Shown here: positions 33,402 through 41,887 of the stretch, piece after piece | How the letters are laid out: every line of letters begins with the position of its first letter | Position numbering within the stretch: the first letter of the stretch is position 1 | DNA from: Bacteriovoracaceae bacterium | Lineage (GTDB): Bacteria > Bdellovibrionota > Bacteriovoracia > Bacteriovoracales > Bacteriovoracaceae | Reading direction: 5' to 3' | DNA length: 58,996 nucleotides | Assembly (NCBI GenBank): GCA_016786485.1 | Contig: JAEUWD010000062.1 | Location: 1-58,996, forward strand | Program-made: the position numbers and the translations under genes | Notes under the pieces: generated by a model | Told to the model about the DNA's origin: nothing | Databases searched by the model: none | Seen by the model: only the letters and a program-made list of their open reading frames with translations

Positions 33402-34993
33402 TATTCACCACCTGAGAATTCAAAGGTAAATTGTTTTTTTAGTTCATTTAAATTGGTGTTTAAACCACTAAAGTTATGACCCTTGAGAATACTGTCGAGC
33501 GCTTTAAGTGGCTCAATTTCTTCGGCGGTGAAAGTCCCTTTGACGTAACCCGTTTCATCGCTATCAAAAGAAACAAGCGCGGCTTCGTTAGTGCTGCCCA
33601 CGATATTGCTTAATTTAATGAGTGGAGCAATAGAATTAATTTTTGCTGCCGATTGAATGGTTTTAATTTCTTGCTCAATGAACTTTTGTTTTCTTTTCAG
33701 CTTTGTGAAAATCTTTTCTGGTTCCACATTAAAGCTACGTCGATCTTTTGGCGAAAATTCTAAAACAGGATTTTTTAAATAATTGTTTTGAATGCGTTTA
33801 TCGAGATCTGTGATTTTTGATTGAAGCATAAACATTTCGATACCTAAAAAAGCAAGGAGAACCATCGAAAGATAAAGCATGCGCGAACCGATGAATGAGA
33901 GCGAGTGAATAGGAAATTCATCCGTCGTCACATGTGAGTAATTTCCGGTGAGGAAATTAATCAGCTTGGTTTTACCGCGTGCCGCTCGTGCCATAAGATT
34001 GGCCACCGAGTACTTGGCCATCGATTCAGGTGAAGCTTCGGCCAGATTATCGACTTCACTGTAAGGATTAAATTTTTGAACACGAGTATCGAGATACATA
34101 GTGAGGTAATGGGTAACACCTTTTATTTGCGAGGTTCCGCCGGTGATAAAGACATTGTTCAGACGAGCGCCGTAGGCAATACGGAAACCTATATCCCATT
34201 TTTTAAAATCATTAATTAAGGTCGAGAAAACCTGGTGCATGAGGAGCGCGAATTCTTTTTGGCTCTCATTCACGTCACTGTATTGATTTTCAGTAAGAAG
34301 GAAACAATTGCGGTGTTTATAAGCAATAACTTCTTCTAATGAAATTCCGTAATTCTTAACAATAAATTCATTAATATCTTTTCCGCCGACGTATGAGCTA
34401 TTAATAAAAACTAATTTTCCTTCGTTAAAAAAATAAGCTTTCGTTAACGAGTGGCCCATATCCATAAAACAGAGTGGCCCTGTTAAATTATTTTTTTCAA
34501 CATAGGCTGCAAAGGCCGTCGCTTCATAAGTTAAAATACTTGGAAGCAGTTGTTGCTTATTTAATCTTTGATGAAGTTCATCAAAGGCTTTTTTATTAAT
34601 AATAGAAATAAAAGCATCAGTGCTTTTATTCATCGGAATCAAGTAACTAGCGTAGTGACTTTCACTTAATGGATAAGGAATATCTTCTTCCAATTGGAAT
34701 GGAATCATTTGTTCTGCTTTACGTTTATTTTTTACTGGAATAACAAGAAAGCGATTCGTTACTAATTCAAAAGGCACTTGAAATACGATGCGCACATTAG
34801 CACTAATCTTTGCTAAATATTCTTTAATAATTTCAAATTGCAGTTCTTGTTGTTCAACGACTGTCGTATTTTTTTGACGATATTGATCGAGCACAATTTC
34901 GCTCGAACTGAGAATAGTCGTCTTCTTCTTTTCTACGAAAGCTTCAACAAATTTAACTGAATAGGACCCGATGTCGATTGCTAAAATATTCAC
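33401..34993 (-). CDS. gspL: Type II secretion system protein GspL (PilM-like cytoplasmic domain)
   Basis: The 530-residue protein joins an actin-like cytoplasmic domain (about 1-340; ILAIDIGSYSVKFVEA at the start, LCFMDMGHSLTKAYFF and FITGGTSQIKGV within) to a transmembrane helix near 355-378 and a periplasmic ferredoxin-like domain. This corresponds to a PilM plus PilN architecture. GspL recruits the GspE ATPase to the platform. The start is GTG. A gap of 35 bases separates it from gspK, the largest within the gspK-N part. Sequence and order both support the call. Confidence 0.87.
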   Translation of the reverse strand: MNILAIDIGSYSVKFVEAFVEKKKTTILSSSEIVLDQYRQKNTTVVEQQELQFEIIKEYLAKISANVRIVFQVPFELVTNRFLVIPVKNKRKAEQMIPFQLEEDIPYPLSESHYASYLIPMNKSTDAFISIINKKAFDELHQRLNKQQLLPSILTYEATAFAAYVEKNNLTGPLCFMDMGHSLTKAYFFNEGKLVFINSSYVGGKDINEFIVKNYGISLEEVIAYKHRNCFLLTENQYSDVNESQKEFALLMHQVFSTLINDFKKWDIGFRIAYGARLNNVFITGGTSQIKGVTHYLTMYLDTRVQKFNPYSEVDNLAEASPESMAKYSVANLMARAARGKTKLINFLTGNYSHVTTDEFPIHSLSFIGSRMLYLSMVLLAFLGIEMFMLQSKITDLDKRIQNNYLKNPVLEFSPKDRRSFNVEPEKIFTKLKRKQKFIEQEIKTIQSAAKINSIAPLIKLSNIVGSTNEAALVSFDSDETGYVKGTFTAEEIEPLKALDSILKGHNFSGLNTNLNELKKQFTFEFSGGE

Positions 34994-35028
34994 TCTTTAA
35001 GAATAACAAACATCGAGCAAAAACAGTA

Positions 35029-36372
35029 TTATTTTATGATGATTTCTACGATGCGCGGCTCGAGAAGTTGAGTGACTTGCACAGCTTTTTGCGCCTGATT
35101 TCCTGGTGGTGGTGGCGTTGGATTATTTGGATCGACTGGGGGCGGGGTTACAGGTTTTGGAGGAGCTTCCGGTTTGGATGGAATACTGACATAGGCTTCC
35201 AGTGTATAGGTCGAACGTCCATATTTTCCGACGGAAGTGACGCGAAAGAGTGTTGGAGCGGAACCAAATTTAATATTCGCCTTATCAAATTCAGCTTTTC
35301 TGGCGTCATAGTCAGGGGCACTCATAATACGGCCAATATTTGTGATGTAATTTTTAAAATCCAACTCTGAATTAAAAGGGTGTGGTGTCTCAGGATCGTC
35401 ACGATATTCAAAAAATTCACGAATTTCTTCATCATCAATACTTGGGATAATAAGCCTAAGCACTTTATCTGTAATTTTATTCAGATCGATCATGACGTTA
35501 CCGTGAACGGTGACTTCATTTTTAAGAATTTCTAAAAGTTCATCGCTCCATCCGGCCAAAAGGTAAAGTTCACTCATGGATGCCATGGAAGCATGCTTAG
35601 GTGTGATCTTAATGTTGTTATAATTATTTTCAACTGTGGCCTTAAATGGATCATCATACTGAGCTTCGGGATCACTAATATAAAATTTAATACTTGAAAT
35701 AAGTTCAAGCGCGTTAGTCCCAGCGTTGCGTTCTTCAAATTCCGGGTCCGTATTGTTTTTCATGAGAATAGATTGGCTGACCAGTTTTACTACTTCGTTA
35801 TAGGTATCTTCAGGTTTGGTTTCAACTGTCGTCGTACCGGGAGTCGGCGTATCGTCTTCATTATCATCTTCACTGCCATCTTGACTGGTATTGGAATTTT
35901 TCTTAAGGAACATGGAGACTCGTAACAAGTTGAGATTGAGCATATTCGAGATATTTGACACCGACACTGCCATTTCCCCATCTAGTAAACTATTTTTCAT
36001 AAATTTCTGGATAGCCGCTTTTTGCTTTGCACTCATTTTGCTTCCGACGGGAATCGGAAACACAAAAGGTACTTCCCAAATTTGGTTTACCGAAGTTATT
36101 TTGACCGTATCTTTGGCCGATTTATTTTTTTCTAAATAATTGAAGGCTTCTTTATACAAGCGCAAACGCAACATGGTTAAATTAAGTCCAGCTTCGGCCA
36201 TAAGTTGTGCCTGTGCTTGGTCTTGTATATTCATACTTTTAATTTTGTTAATTTTAGTTTCAAATGTGAAATCACCCATGATTGCCATAAGTAGTGTAAT
36301 CGCGGTTAAAACCAACATGATGGCGACACCGGCATTATTATTTAAGATTCGTTTAATATTTTTAAGTGTCAT
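35029..36372 (-). CDS. gspK: Type II secretion minor pseudopilin GspK
   Basis: The 447-residue minor pseudopilin caps the pseudopilus tip. A prepilin-like segment, NNAGVAIMLVLTAITLLMAI, starts near residue 12, with cleavage expected after Gly14. Glu at +5 is missing, as is normal in GspK. The large domain includes acidic inserts near 150-170 (SEDDNEDDTPTPG) and a Pro-rich stretch near 415-435 (PVTPPPVDPNNPTPPPPG) before the end. I prefer the ATG at 36372, which overlaps gspJ, to an upstream ATG at 36405 that adds 11 residues. Confidence 0.9.
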   Translation of the reverse strand: MTLKNIKRILNNNAGVAIMLVLTAITLLMAIMGDFTFETKINKIKSMNIQDQAQAQLMAEAGLNLTMLRLRLYKEAFNYLEKNKSAKDTVKITSVNQIWEVPFVFPIPVGSKMSAKQKAAIQKFMKNSLLDGEMAVSVSNISNMLNLNLLRVSMFLKKNSNTSQDGSEDDNEDDTPTPGTTTVETKPEDTYNEVVKLVSQSILMKNNTDPEFEERNAGTNALELISSIKFYISDPEAQYDDPFKATVENNYNNIKITPKHASMASMSELYLLAGWSDELLEILKNEVTVHGNVMIDLNKITDKVLRLIIPSIDDEEIREFFEYRDDPETPHPFNSELDFKNYITNIGRIMSAPDYDARKAEFDKANIKFGSAPTLFRVTSVGKYGRSTYTLEAYVSIPSKPEAPPKPVTPPPVDPNNPTPPPPGNQAQKAVQVTQLLEPRIVEIIIK

Positions 36373-37273
36373 CTTGTTCTTCGTCTCCGTCACTATTTTC
36401 ATCATCAGTGCCAGCTGCTTTTTGCCCGCTTAATTCTTGCATAATTTTGTTTAGATCTTCTGGTACAAAAAATGGGAAAAGCGGTCTAAGTATTTTTATT
36501 TCTTCTCGTTCGACGTCATTAGCATCGATCCAAGTGATTTTAACTTGTAGGCCACGAATTAAATGCTGACCGTCTTTGATAACAGATAAGCTATCTGAAA
36601 ATTGTTTGCGGGCCGGATCCCAATAAAGAAATTCCAGCTTCTTTACATTGTTTAGTAAAACGTGCGCCTTAATCTTAGTAAAGTCGATGGCCTCACCATT
36701 AAAAGGATCAGTCGTCATAAAATAACGAACCAGATCGTCACCTTTACTTTCAGTGCCATCTTCGGATTCTCCTGTGGGAGCTTCGAGGGTGTATTTAACC
36801 CAAGCAAAATTTGATTCTTTTGCATTTACTCTTTTTCGTCGATTACTGGTGGTAAAAAAAATAAAAGTCGATTTATCCGGAGCTTCAAATTTTGGTACGG
36901 GTAGTCCATCTTGATTGGGAAAAGCAAAACGTTCGTTTCCATTAAAGCGAGCATTGATGGCGGCACTCGCAGCGTCAGTGGCCGAGCTGTCTTGTCCTTG
37001 TGCTACAAAAGGTTTTTGATAACGACGTGAAAAATAAAGAGGAGAGTAGATTTGTGAAAAATCCCATTCGAGTCGGGCCATTGCCGTTTCAATTTGGAGG
37101 TTTTCTCGATCTTCACCAATGATTCGATCTTTCAGATTAGTACTATCAGTAGTTACTGAAACAACCGTAATCATAACAAATGAAAGCAACGTAATGGCGA
37201 TCAAAACTTCTAATAAAGTAAAGCCTTGGGCCTTATTTTTAGAACTGAATATTAAGTTGCACCGGCACATCAT
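36362..37273 (-). CDS. gspJ: Type II secretion minor pseudopilin GspJ
   Basis: The 303-residue protein carries a prepilin signal with cleavage after Gly17 in NKAQGFTLLEVLIAITLL (Glu at +5). GspJ joins GspI and GspK in the tip complex. Large beta-rich body: VKITWIDANDVEREE and ILRPLFPFF fit the family. The C-terminal 20 residues are very acidic (ENSDGDEEQDDT), which is unusual and may bind calcium or be disordered. The start overlaps gspI by 35 bases and the end overlaps gspK by 11. Confidence 0.9.
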   Translation of the reverse strand: MMCRCNLIFSSKNKAQGFTLLEVLIAITLLSFVMITVVSVTTDSTNLKDRIIGEDRENLQIETAMARLEWDFSQIYSPLYFSRRYQKPFVAQGQDSSATDAASAAINARFNGNERFAFPNQDGLPVPKFEAPDKSTFIFFTTSNRRKRVNAKESNFAWVKYTLEAPTGESEDGTESKGDDLVRYFMTTDPFNGEAIDFTKIKAHVLLNNVKKLEFLYWDPARKQFSDSLSVIKDGQHLIRGLQVKITWIDANDVEREEIKILRPLFPFFVPEDLNKIMQELSGQKAAGTDDENSDGDEEQDDT

Positions 37274-37766
37274 TATTAGTCATCCAAGTTGATAAAGTAA
37301 AAAAGAAACCTGTTTCTTTATTTTTAACAGTTACTCTCATTTGCCAAATAATTTTTTCTACATTGTCTTTAAGTTGAGAAAAAACTAATTGTTGAATTTG
37401 ATCGACCTGTTTATTTTCTTTTTCTTCGTCTTTTTCCCCACCCATTAAAATATCTTGAAAGTCAGGGATTTCCAGTTTTTTAAATTCAATCGTATGTTCG
37501 TAATTCGAATATTCAGATTGTTCAAAAGTTTTTGTTTCTTTTTTGCCATCGAGTGATTCGGTGAAAACCGGTGGATTAAGAATAGTTTCATTGACCTTCA
37601 TCGTCGCTAAATTTTTAAGTAAAACTTCTTCTGCAATCATTTGTGAGCTAGCAATATTACCACCTTGAGAAACCAGAAAGGCGCTTAAGAAAATAGAAAA
37701 CATGGTGATGGCGATCATAACCTCAATGAGTGAAAAACCTTTTTGAGAATTTATTCCCGTAACCAT
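37239..37766 (-). CDS. gspI: Type II secretion minor pseudopilin GspI
   Basis: The 175-residue protein has a prepilin signal with cleavage after Gly10 in NSQKGFSLIEVMIAITMF (Glu at +5). The remainder is a small globular domain with an acidic region (MGGEKDEEKENKQVDQ) near 107-122. GspI nucleates the tip with GspJ and GspK. The start overlaps gspH by 16 bases. Position and signal make this call firm, although the globular domain is divergent. Confidence 0.88.
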   Translation of the reverse strand: MVTGINSQKGFSLIEVMIAITMFSIFLSAFLVSQGGNIASSQMIAEEVLLKNLATMKVNETILNPPVFTESLDGKKETKTFEQSEYSNYEHTIEFKKLEIPDFQDILMGGEKDEEKENKQVDQIQQLVFSQLKDNVEKIIWQMRVTVKNKETGFFFTLSTWMTNNDVPVQLNIQF

Positions 37767-38416
37767 TCCGAATACATCTCCTGCATAATCGCTTTTTGCT
37801 GTTGTTCCATCCCAAGCGGACTATTCATATCATAGGCCACCATTTTGACCGTCGTTTTATTTTGATAGGGCAGAATTTCCAGAGTTGCGAGTTCCGTATC
37901 ACTGCTGAAAAAAATCAGCGCGCTATCTCGCTCACCTGAAGGATAAAAATAAAGACTCAGTTTCCCTTCTTGAATGAGTCGGTCTTTGTTTCCGGTATAA
38001 CTGCCAATAACTGAAACGAATTCAGAAAGTTCTCTTTTCATTTTTTCAAATTCAGGCACAGCTTGGAATTGAGAATCAAGTTGTGCAATTTTTTTTTGCT
38101 GGGACTCATCTTCTTTTAACGAAGTGACGGTCTTCTCATTTTCTTCTAATTGCAGAACTTTGCTATCGTTGGCCGCTTCCACACTGTAAACAATAGGCGC
38201 TTCGTTCATATCGATAGTTAGTCGGACTAAAGAATTTCGAAGAATCGCTTCGTTTCCAGCAAAACGAATAGCACGATCAATATCGTCGAGTGCCAATTCT
38301 AAATTTTTACGATTGGTTTGGTTCGAGCTTGGAATTGAAATAAAAATGAGCGTTACTAAAAATAAAGCTACAAGTATCTCAAATAAACTAAAACCATTTT
38401 GATTTCTGAGGTGCAT
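37751..38416 (-). CDS. gspH: Type II secretion minor pseudopilin GspH
   Basis: The 221-residue protein has a very short leader, with cleavage after Gly8 in LRNQNGFSLFEILVALFLV. A GspH-like beta-sandwich follows: DIDRAIRFAGNEAILRNSLV early, and a long Glu/Lys/Gln-rich loop (about 95-130) that is bigger than in usual GspH. It sits just downstream of gspG, with a 10-base gap. GspH links the tip to the main pseudopilus. Identity rests on the signal, the helix following it and gene order. Confidence 0.88.
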   Translation of the reverse strand: MHLRNQNGFSLFEILVALFLVTLIFISIPSSNQTNRKNLELALDDIDRAIRFAGNEAILRNSLVRLTIDMNEAPIVYSVEAANDSKVLQLEENEKTVTSLKEDESQQKKIAQLDSQFQAVPEFEKMKRELSEFVSVIGSYTGNKDRLIQEGKLSLYFYPSGERDSALIFFSSDTELATLEILPYQNKTTVKMVAYDMNSPLGMEQQQKAIMQEMYSEWLRE

Positions 38417-38426
38417 TACCTACAGT

Positions 38427-38879
38427 TTAGAGGTCTTCAGAGCTAATGTCAGCATCAAAACCTTCGCCGCCTTCAATACCATCATTTCCGTAAGAAATGA
38501 TTTTGTAGGTCGAGCCATCTGACTCATAGCTGTACTCACCATCCCACGGATCAAGAGGGATTGAACCTTTACTTAAGTAACCACCTGGAGCGTAACGTTT
38601 ACACTCACGACCTGATGGTTTTTCTATAAGAGCATCTAGTCCTTGGTCGGTTGTAGGATAGAAACCACAGTGTCTTTTAAAATCTTGAAGTGTTTCACCT
38701 AATTTTGAAATTTGAGTCTTTACCGTTAGGATTTTTCCTTCTTGAAAGCGGTCATAAACTTTCGTCGCAACGAAAGTACCAGCGAAACCAATCAGGGTTA
38801 AACCGATTAGAATTTCAATTAAGCTGAAACCTTTTTGGGTTTGTGCCAATTTTTTTAAAAAATTCACTTGGTGAAACAT
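38427..38879 (-). CDS. gspG: Type II secretion major pseudopilin GspG
   Basis: The 150-residue protein forms the pseudopilus. Cleavage is expected after Gly17 in QTQKGFSLIEILIGLTLIGF (Glu at +5). The mature part has the GspG hallmarks: FYPTTDQGLDALIEKP, IPLDPWDGEYSYESDG and ISYGNDGIEGGEG (the calcium-site region with acidic residues). AAGGAG lies before the ATG. It is preceded by a 36-base gap after gspF. Two Cys residues (in KRHCGF and GRECKR) could form a disulphide. Confidence 0.95.
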   Translation of the reverse strand: MFHQVNFLKKLAQTQKGFSLIEILIGLTLIGFAGTFVATKVYDRFQEGKILTVKTQISKLGETLQDFKRHCGFYPTTDQGLDALIEKPSGRECKRYAPGGYLSKGSIPLDPWDGEYSYESDGSTYKIISYGNDGIEGGEGFDADISSEDL

Positions 38880-38915
38880 GTTAAAACTCCTTCACAATAT
38901 AGATTTTCAAAAATC

Positions 38916-40130
38916 TTAATTTACGGTGTTAATTTCCATCATTGGAACAACTACTGAGAATACGATAAATCCTACAGCAAGTCCTAATGCTACCATCATA
39001 ATAGGCTCGAGGATAGAGGTCAAACCTGCAATCTTTGTTTCTACCTGGTCCTGATAGTTCTCCGAAACAATTTTTAACATAGGTTCAAGTTCTCCGGAAC
39101 GTTCACCTAATTTAATCATATGGGTAACCAGGCTCGGAAAGTGTCCGCTTTGCATAAGCGGGCCACTCAAAGAAGCCCCCTCTGATACGGAGATTCTAGA
39201 CTTCTCGATGGCTTCCTTCATCAGAACATTTGGCACAAGATTTTTCACGATAGTCATCGAAGCTAAAATGGGAACCCCAGAATTTAAAAGAGTAGCTAAG
39301 GTTGAGCAAAAACGACTCACGTTAATCATTTTAATTAATTGACCTAAAACAGGCATTTTTAATAAAAGTCCGTGCCATTTACGTTGACCGTCTTCAGTTG
39401 CAATATATTTTTTAAAACTATACCAACAACCAAATAAAAAGACCGGAATGACATACCAGTATTCCTGCATAAAGTTCGAAATCTCAATGCAAAGTTGAGT
39501 TTGAAAAGGTAATTCTTTTTTCATCGAAGTAAAAATTTTGGCAATTTTAGGAATAACGAAAATAAAAATAACGTTCATCATAACAAAACCAAAGACTGCC
39601 ATAATAATCGGGTAGGTCATCGCCGCCGTAATTTTATTTTTGAGTTTTACTTGCGCCTCTGTAAATTCCGCCAAGCGAACGAGAACGATATCCAGTGTCC
39701 CTGAAGCTTCACCAGCTTCCACCATGTTGACGAAAACGTTATTGAAAATTTTTGGGTGATCAGCGAGGGCCTTGGCCAAAGATGAACCTTCGTTAACTTT
39801 TTGTTTCATTTCAGAAAGAACAACTTTTAAAGTGCCGTTATCAACCTGATCAACCAGAGCACTCAAGGCTTCAACGATTTGGATCCGTGCTTTAATCAGT
39901 GTTGAAAGCTGTCTAGTCATCAAAGATAAATCGTTAACCGAAACGCTGGCCTTGCCACCTAAAAGAGCAGGAGTACTACCTTTATTTTTCGAAGTTTGCT
40001 CACGAATATCAATGAGCATAATGCCCATGGTTTTCAGTTTGGCCTTAGCTGTCGGTAAACTATCGGTGGTAAGAGAAGATTTCACTTCTTTCCCTGATTT
40101 GTCCAAACCTCGATAAGTATAAATTGGCAT
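38916..40130 (-). CDS. gspF: Type II secretion inner-membrane platform protein GspF
   Basis: The 404-residue polytopic platform protein has two related GspF domains at about 70-190 and 270-395. Signatures are LSLMTRQLSTLIKARIQIVEAL, MVEAGEASGTLDIVLVRLAEF and the closing LTSILEPIMMVALGLAVGFIV. Three transmembrane helices are predicted near 170-192, 220-240 and 375-398. It links the GspE motor to the pseudopilus. It lies 7 bases after gspE. Confidence 0.96.
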   Translation of the reverse strand: MPIYTYRGLDKSGKEVKSSLTTDSLPTAKAKLKTMGIMLIDIREQTSKNKGSTPALLGGKASVSVNDLSLMTRQLSTLIKARIQIVEALSALVDQVDNGTLKVVLSEMKQKVNEGSSLAKALADHPKIFNNVFVNMVEAGEASGTLDIVLVRLAEFTEAQVKLKNKITAAMTYPIIMAVFGFVMMNVIFIFVIPKIAKIFTSMKKELPFQTQLCIEISNFMQEYWYVIPVFLFGCWYSFKKYIATEDGQRKWHGLLLKMPVLGQLIKMINVSRFCSTLATLLNSGVPILASMTIVKNLVPNVLMKEAIEKSRISVSEGASLSGPLMQSGHFPSLVTHMIKLGERSGELEPMLKIVSENYQDQVETKIAGLTSILEPIMMVALGLAVGFIVFSVVVPMMEINTVN

Positions 40131-40137
40131 AGTCTAA

Positions 40138-41868
40138 TTACTCGTAGTTTTCTTCACTGTTAATGGCACGTAACATTTCTTCCACTGATGTAATGCCGTT
40201 AAAAATTTTGGTAAAAGCATCTTGTCTTAAGGTAACCATTCCGCTCTTAACCGCAGCTTTCTTAACCGTCGCGGCATCGGCTTGTCGTAGCACAAGCGCA
40301 CGGATTTGATCATTAATCATCATCAATTCTGAAACGCAGGTACGACCTGAATAACCTGATTGATTACAATGTGGACATCCGACGGCCTTAAAAACTTTGG
40401 CGCCGGCCGGAACATTATCAATACCTAAGAGCGTTTTTTCATATTCAGTTATATCACTTGGTGTTTTACAACTATCACATAGAACTCGTACGAGACGTTG
40501 AGCGAGAACTGCGACCAGTGACGAAGCGATCAAAAAGGGTTGAACTCCCATATCGATAAGACGAGTAGGAGCAGAAGCCGCATCGTTGGTGTGGAGAGTT
40601 GAAAGAACAAAGTGACCTGTAAGAGAAGCGTTGATCGCCATCTCGGCTGTTTCCTGGTCACGGGTTTCCCCCACCATGACGATATCTGGGTTCTGACGAA
40701 GAATAGATCGCAGAGCGACTGCAAAAGAGAGATCGATTTTATGATTCACCTGAATTTGCGAAATACCTGCTAACTCGTATTCGACTGGGTCTTCAACGGT
40801 GATAATCATTTTATCTGGAGAATTCATTTTTTCGAGGATCGCAAAGAGTGTTGTCGTTTTACCGTGACCCGTAGGACCCGTTACGTAAAGAACTCCGTGC
40901 TTACGACGTGAAAGATCTTCAAGGTCTTTTAAAACTTGTCCATGGAAGCCGAGCTTAGACAGCTCCAGAACTGTATTGGTTTTTTCGAGAATACGCATAA
41001 CGATCCGCTCGCCATTCTGAACAGGAGTGGTACTAAGACGGATATCGATATCTTTACCGGCAATTTTAATTTTAATTCTTCCGTCTTGAGGCAGACGTTT
41101 TTCCGCAATGTCGAGTTTCGCCATAACTTTAATTCTGGAAGATACCGCGGCATGAGTTTTTTTCGGTTGGCGCAGAATTTCTTGCATAACGCCGTTAATA
41201 CGGTAACGGAAAATTGTTTCTTTATCGTAAGGTTCAATATGAATATCGGAAGCCTTTTCTTTTACGGCGCGAAAAATAACTGAGTTCACGAATTTAATAA
41301 CTGGCGCATCGTCCGTCGCATCTAAGATATCAGTTGTGCTTTCTAAATCTAAATTTTCTTCAGAAAATTCATTTTCTATAGTATCAACGATGTTTCGATT
41401 GGCCTTTTCATAAACGCGGTTAATCGCGTCTTGAATTTTGAGTGGAGTCGTAACAATCGTTTTGATTTCTTTTCTAAAAATCCCATGTAAATCATTAATG
41501 GTATTAAAATCAAATGGGTTACTCGTATAAATGGTAACGTAAAAATCCGTTTCGCGTAGAGGAATAACTTCGTGGGCCTTGGCGTAGTTAATAGGAATAT
41601 CTTTGACGATATTCGGATCGATTTCATCCACTTTAATGTCGTGAATATAGGGGATTTCAACTTGGTGGCAAACTACTTTGATAATATCGTGTGAGTTTAC
41701 GTAGTTTTTTTGAACCAGAATATCACCTAAAAGCTGACCTTCTTCTTTTTGGATGAGAAGGGCCTCTTCTAATTGTTGTTTGGTTAATGACGTATACTTA
41801 AGAAGGAGTTGACCAATCTTTTCTTTATTGGTTTCAATCTTCTCCATTAAGTGTTCAGAAATTTTCAT
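40138..41868 (-). CDS. gspE: Type II secretion ATPase GspE
   Basis: The 576-residue hexameric ATPase powers pseudopilus extension at the cytoplasmic face. N1E domain at about 10-160 (QLLLKYTSLTKQQLEEAL). Walker A is GPTGHGKTT at 331-339, with His where Ser is usual. The Asp box is ITVEDPVEYEL, Walker B VMVGETRDQETAEM, and the His box STLHTNDA. The zinc site has CDSC (464-467) and CPHC (498-501). RxR-type Arg residues are in RYRINGVMQE. It follows gspD by 19 bases. Confidence 0.97.
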   Translation of the reverse strand: MKISEHLMEKIETNKEKIGQLLLKYTSLTKQQLEEALLIQKEEGQLLGDILVQKNYVNSHDIIKVVCHQVEIPYIHDIKVDEIDPNIVKDIPINYAKAHEVIPLRETDFYVTIYTSNPFDFNTINDLHGIFRKEIKTIVTTPLKIQDAINRVYEKANRNIVDTIENEFSEENLDLESTTDILDATDDAPVIKFVNSVIFRAVKEKASDIHIEPYDKETIFRYRINGVMQEILRQPKKTHAAVSSRIKVMAKLDIAEKRLPQDGRIKIKIAGKDIDIRLSTTPVQNGERIVMRILEKTNTVLELSKLGFHGQVLKDLEDLSRRKHGVLYVTGPTGHGKTTTLFAILEKMNSPDKMIITVEDPVEYELAGISQIQVNHKIDLSFAVALRSILRQNPDIVMVGETRDQETAEMAINASLTGHFVLSTLHTNDAASAPTRLIDMGVQPFLIASSLVAVLAQRLVRVLCDSCKTPSDITEYEKTLLGIDNVPAGAKVFKAVGCPHCNQSGYSGRTCVSELMMINDQIRALVLRQADAATVKKAAVKSGMVTLRQDAFTKIFNGITSVEEMLRAINSEENYE

Positions 41869-41887
41869 AACCTTATTTCCTTAACTA

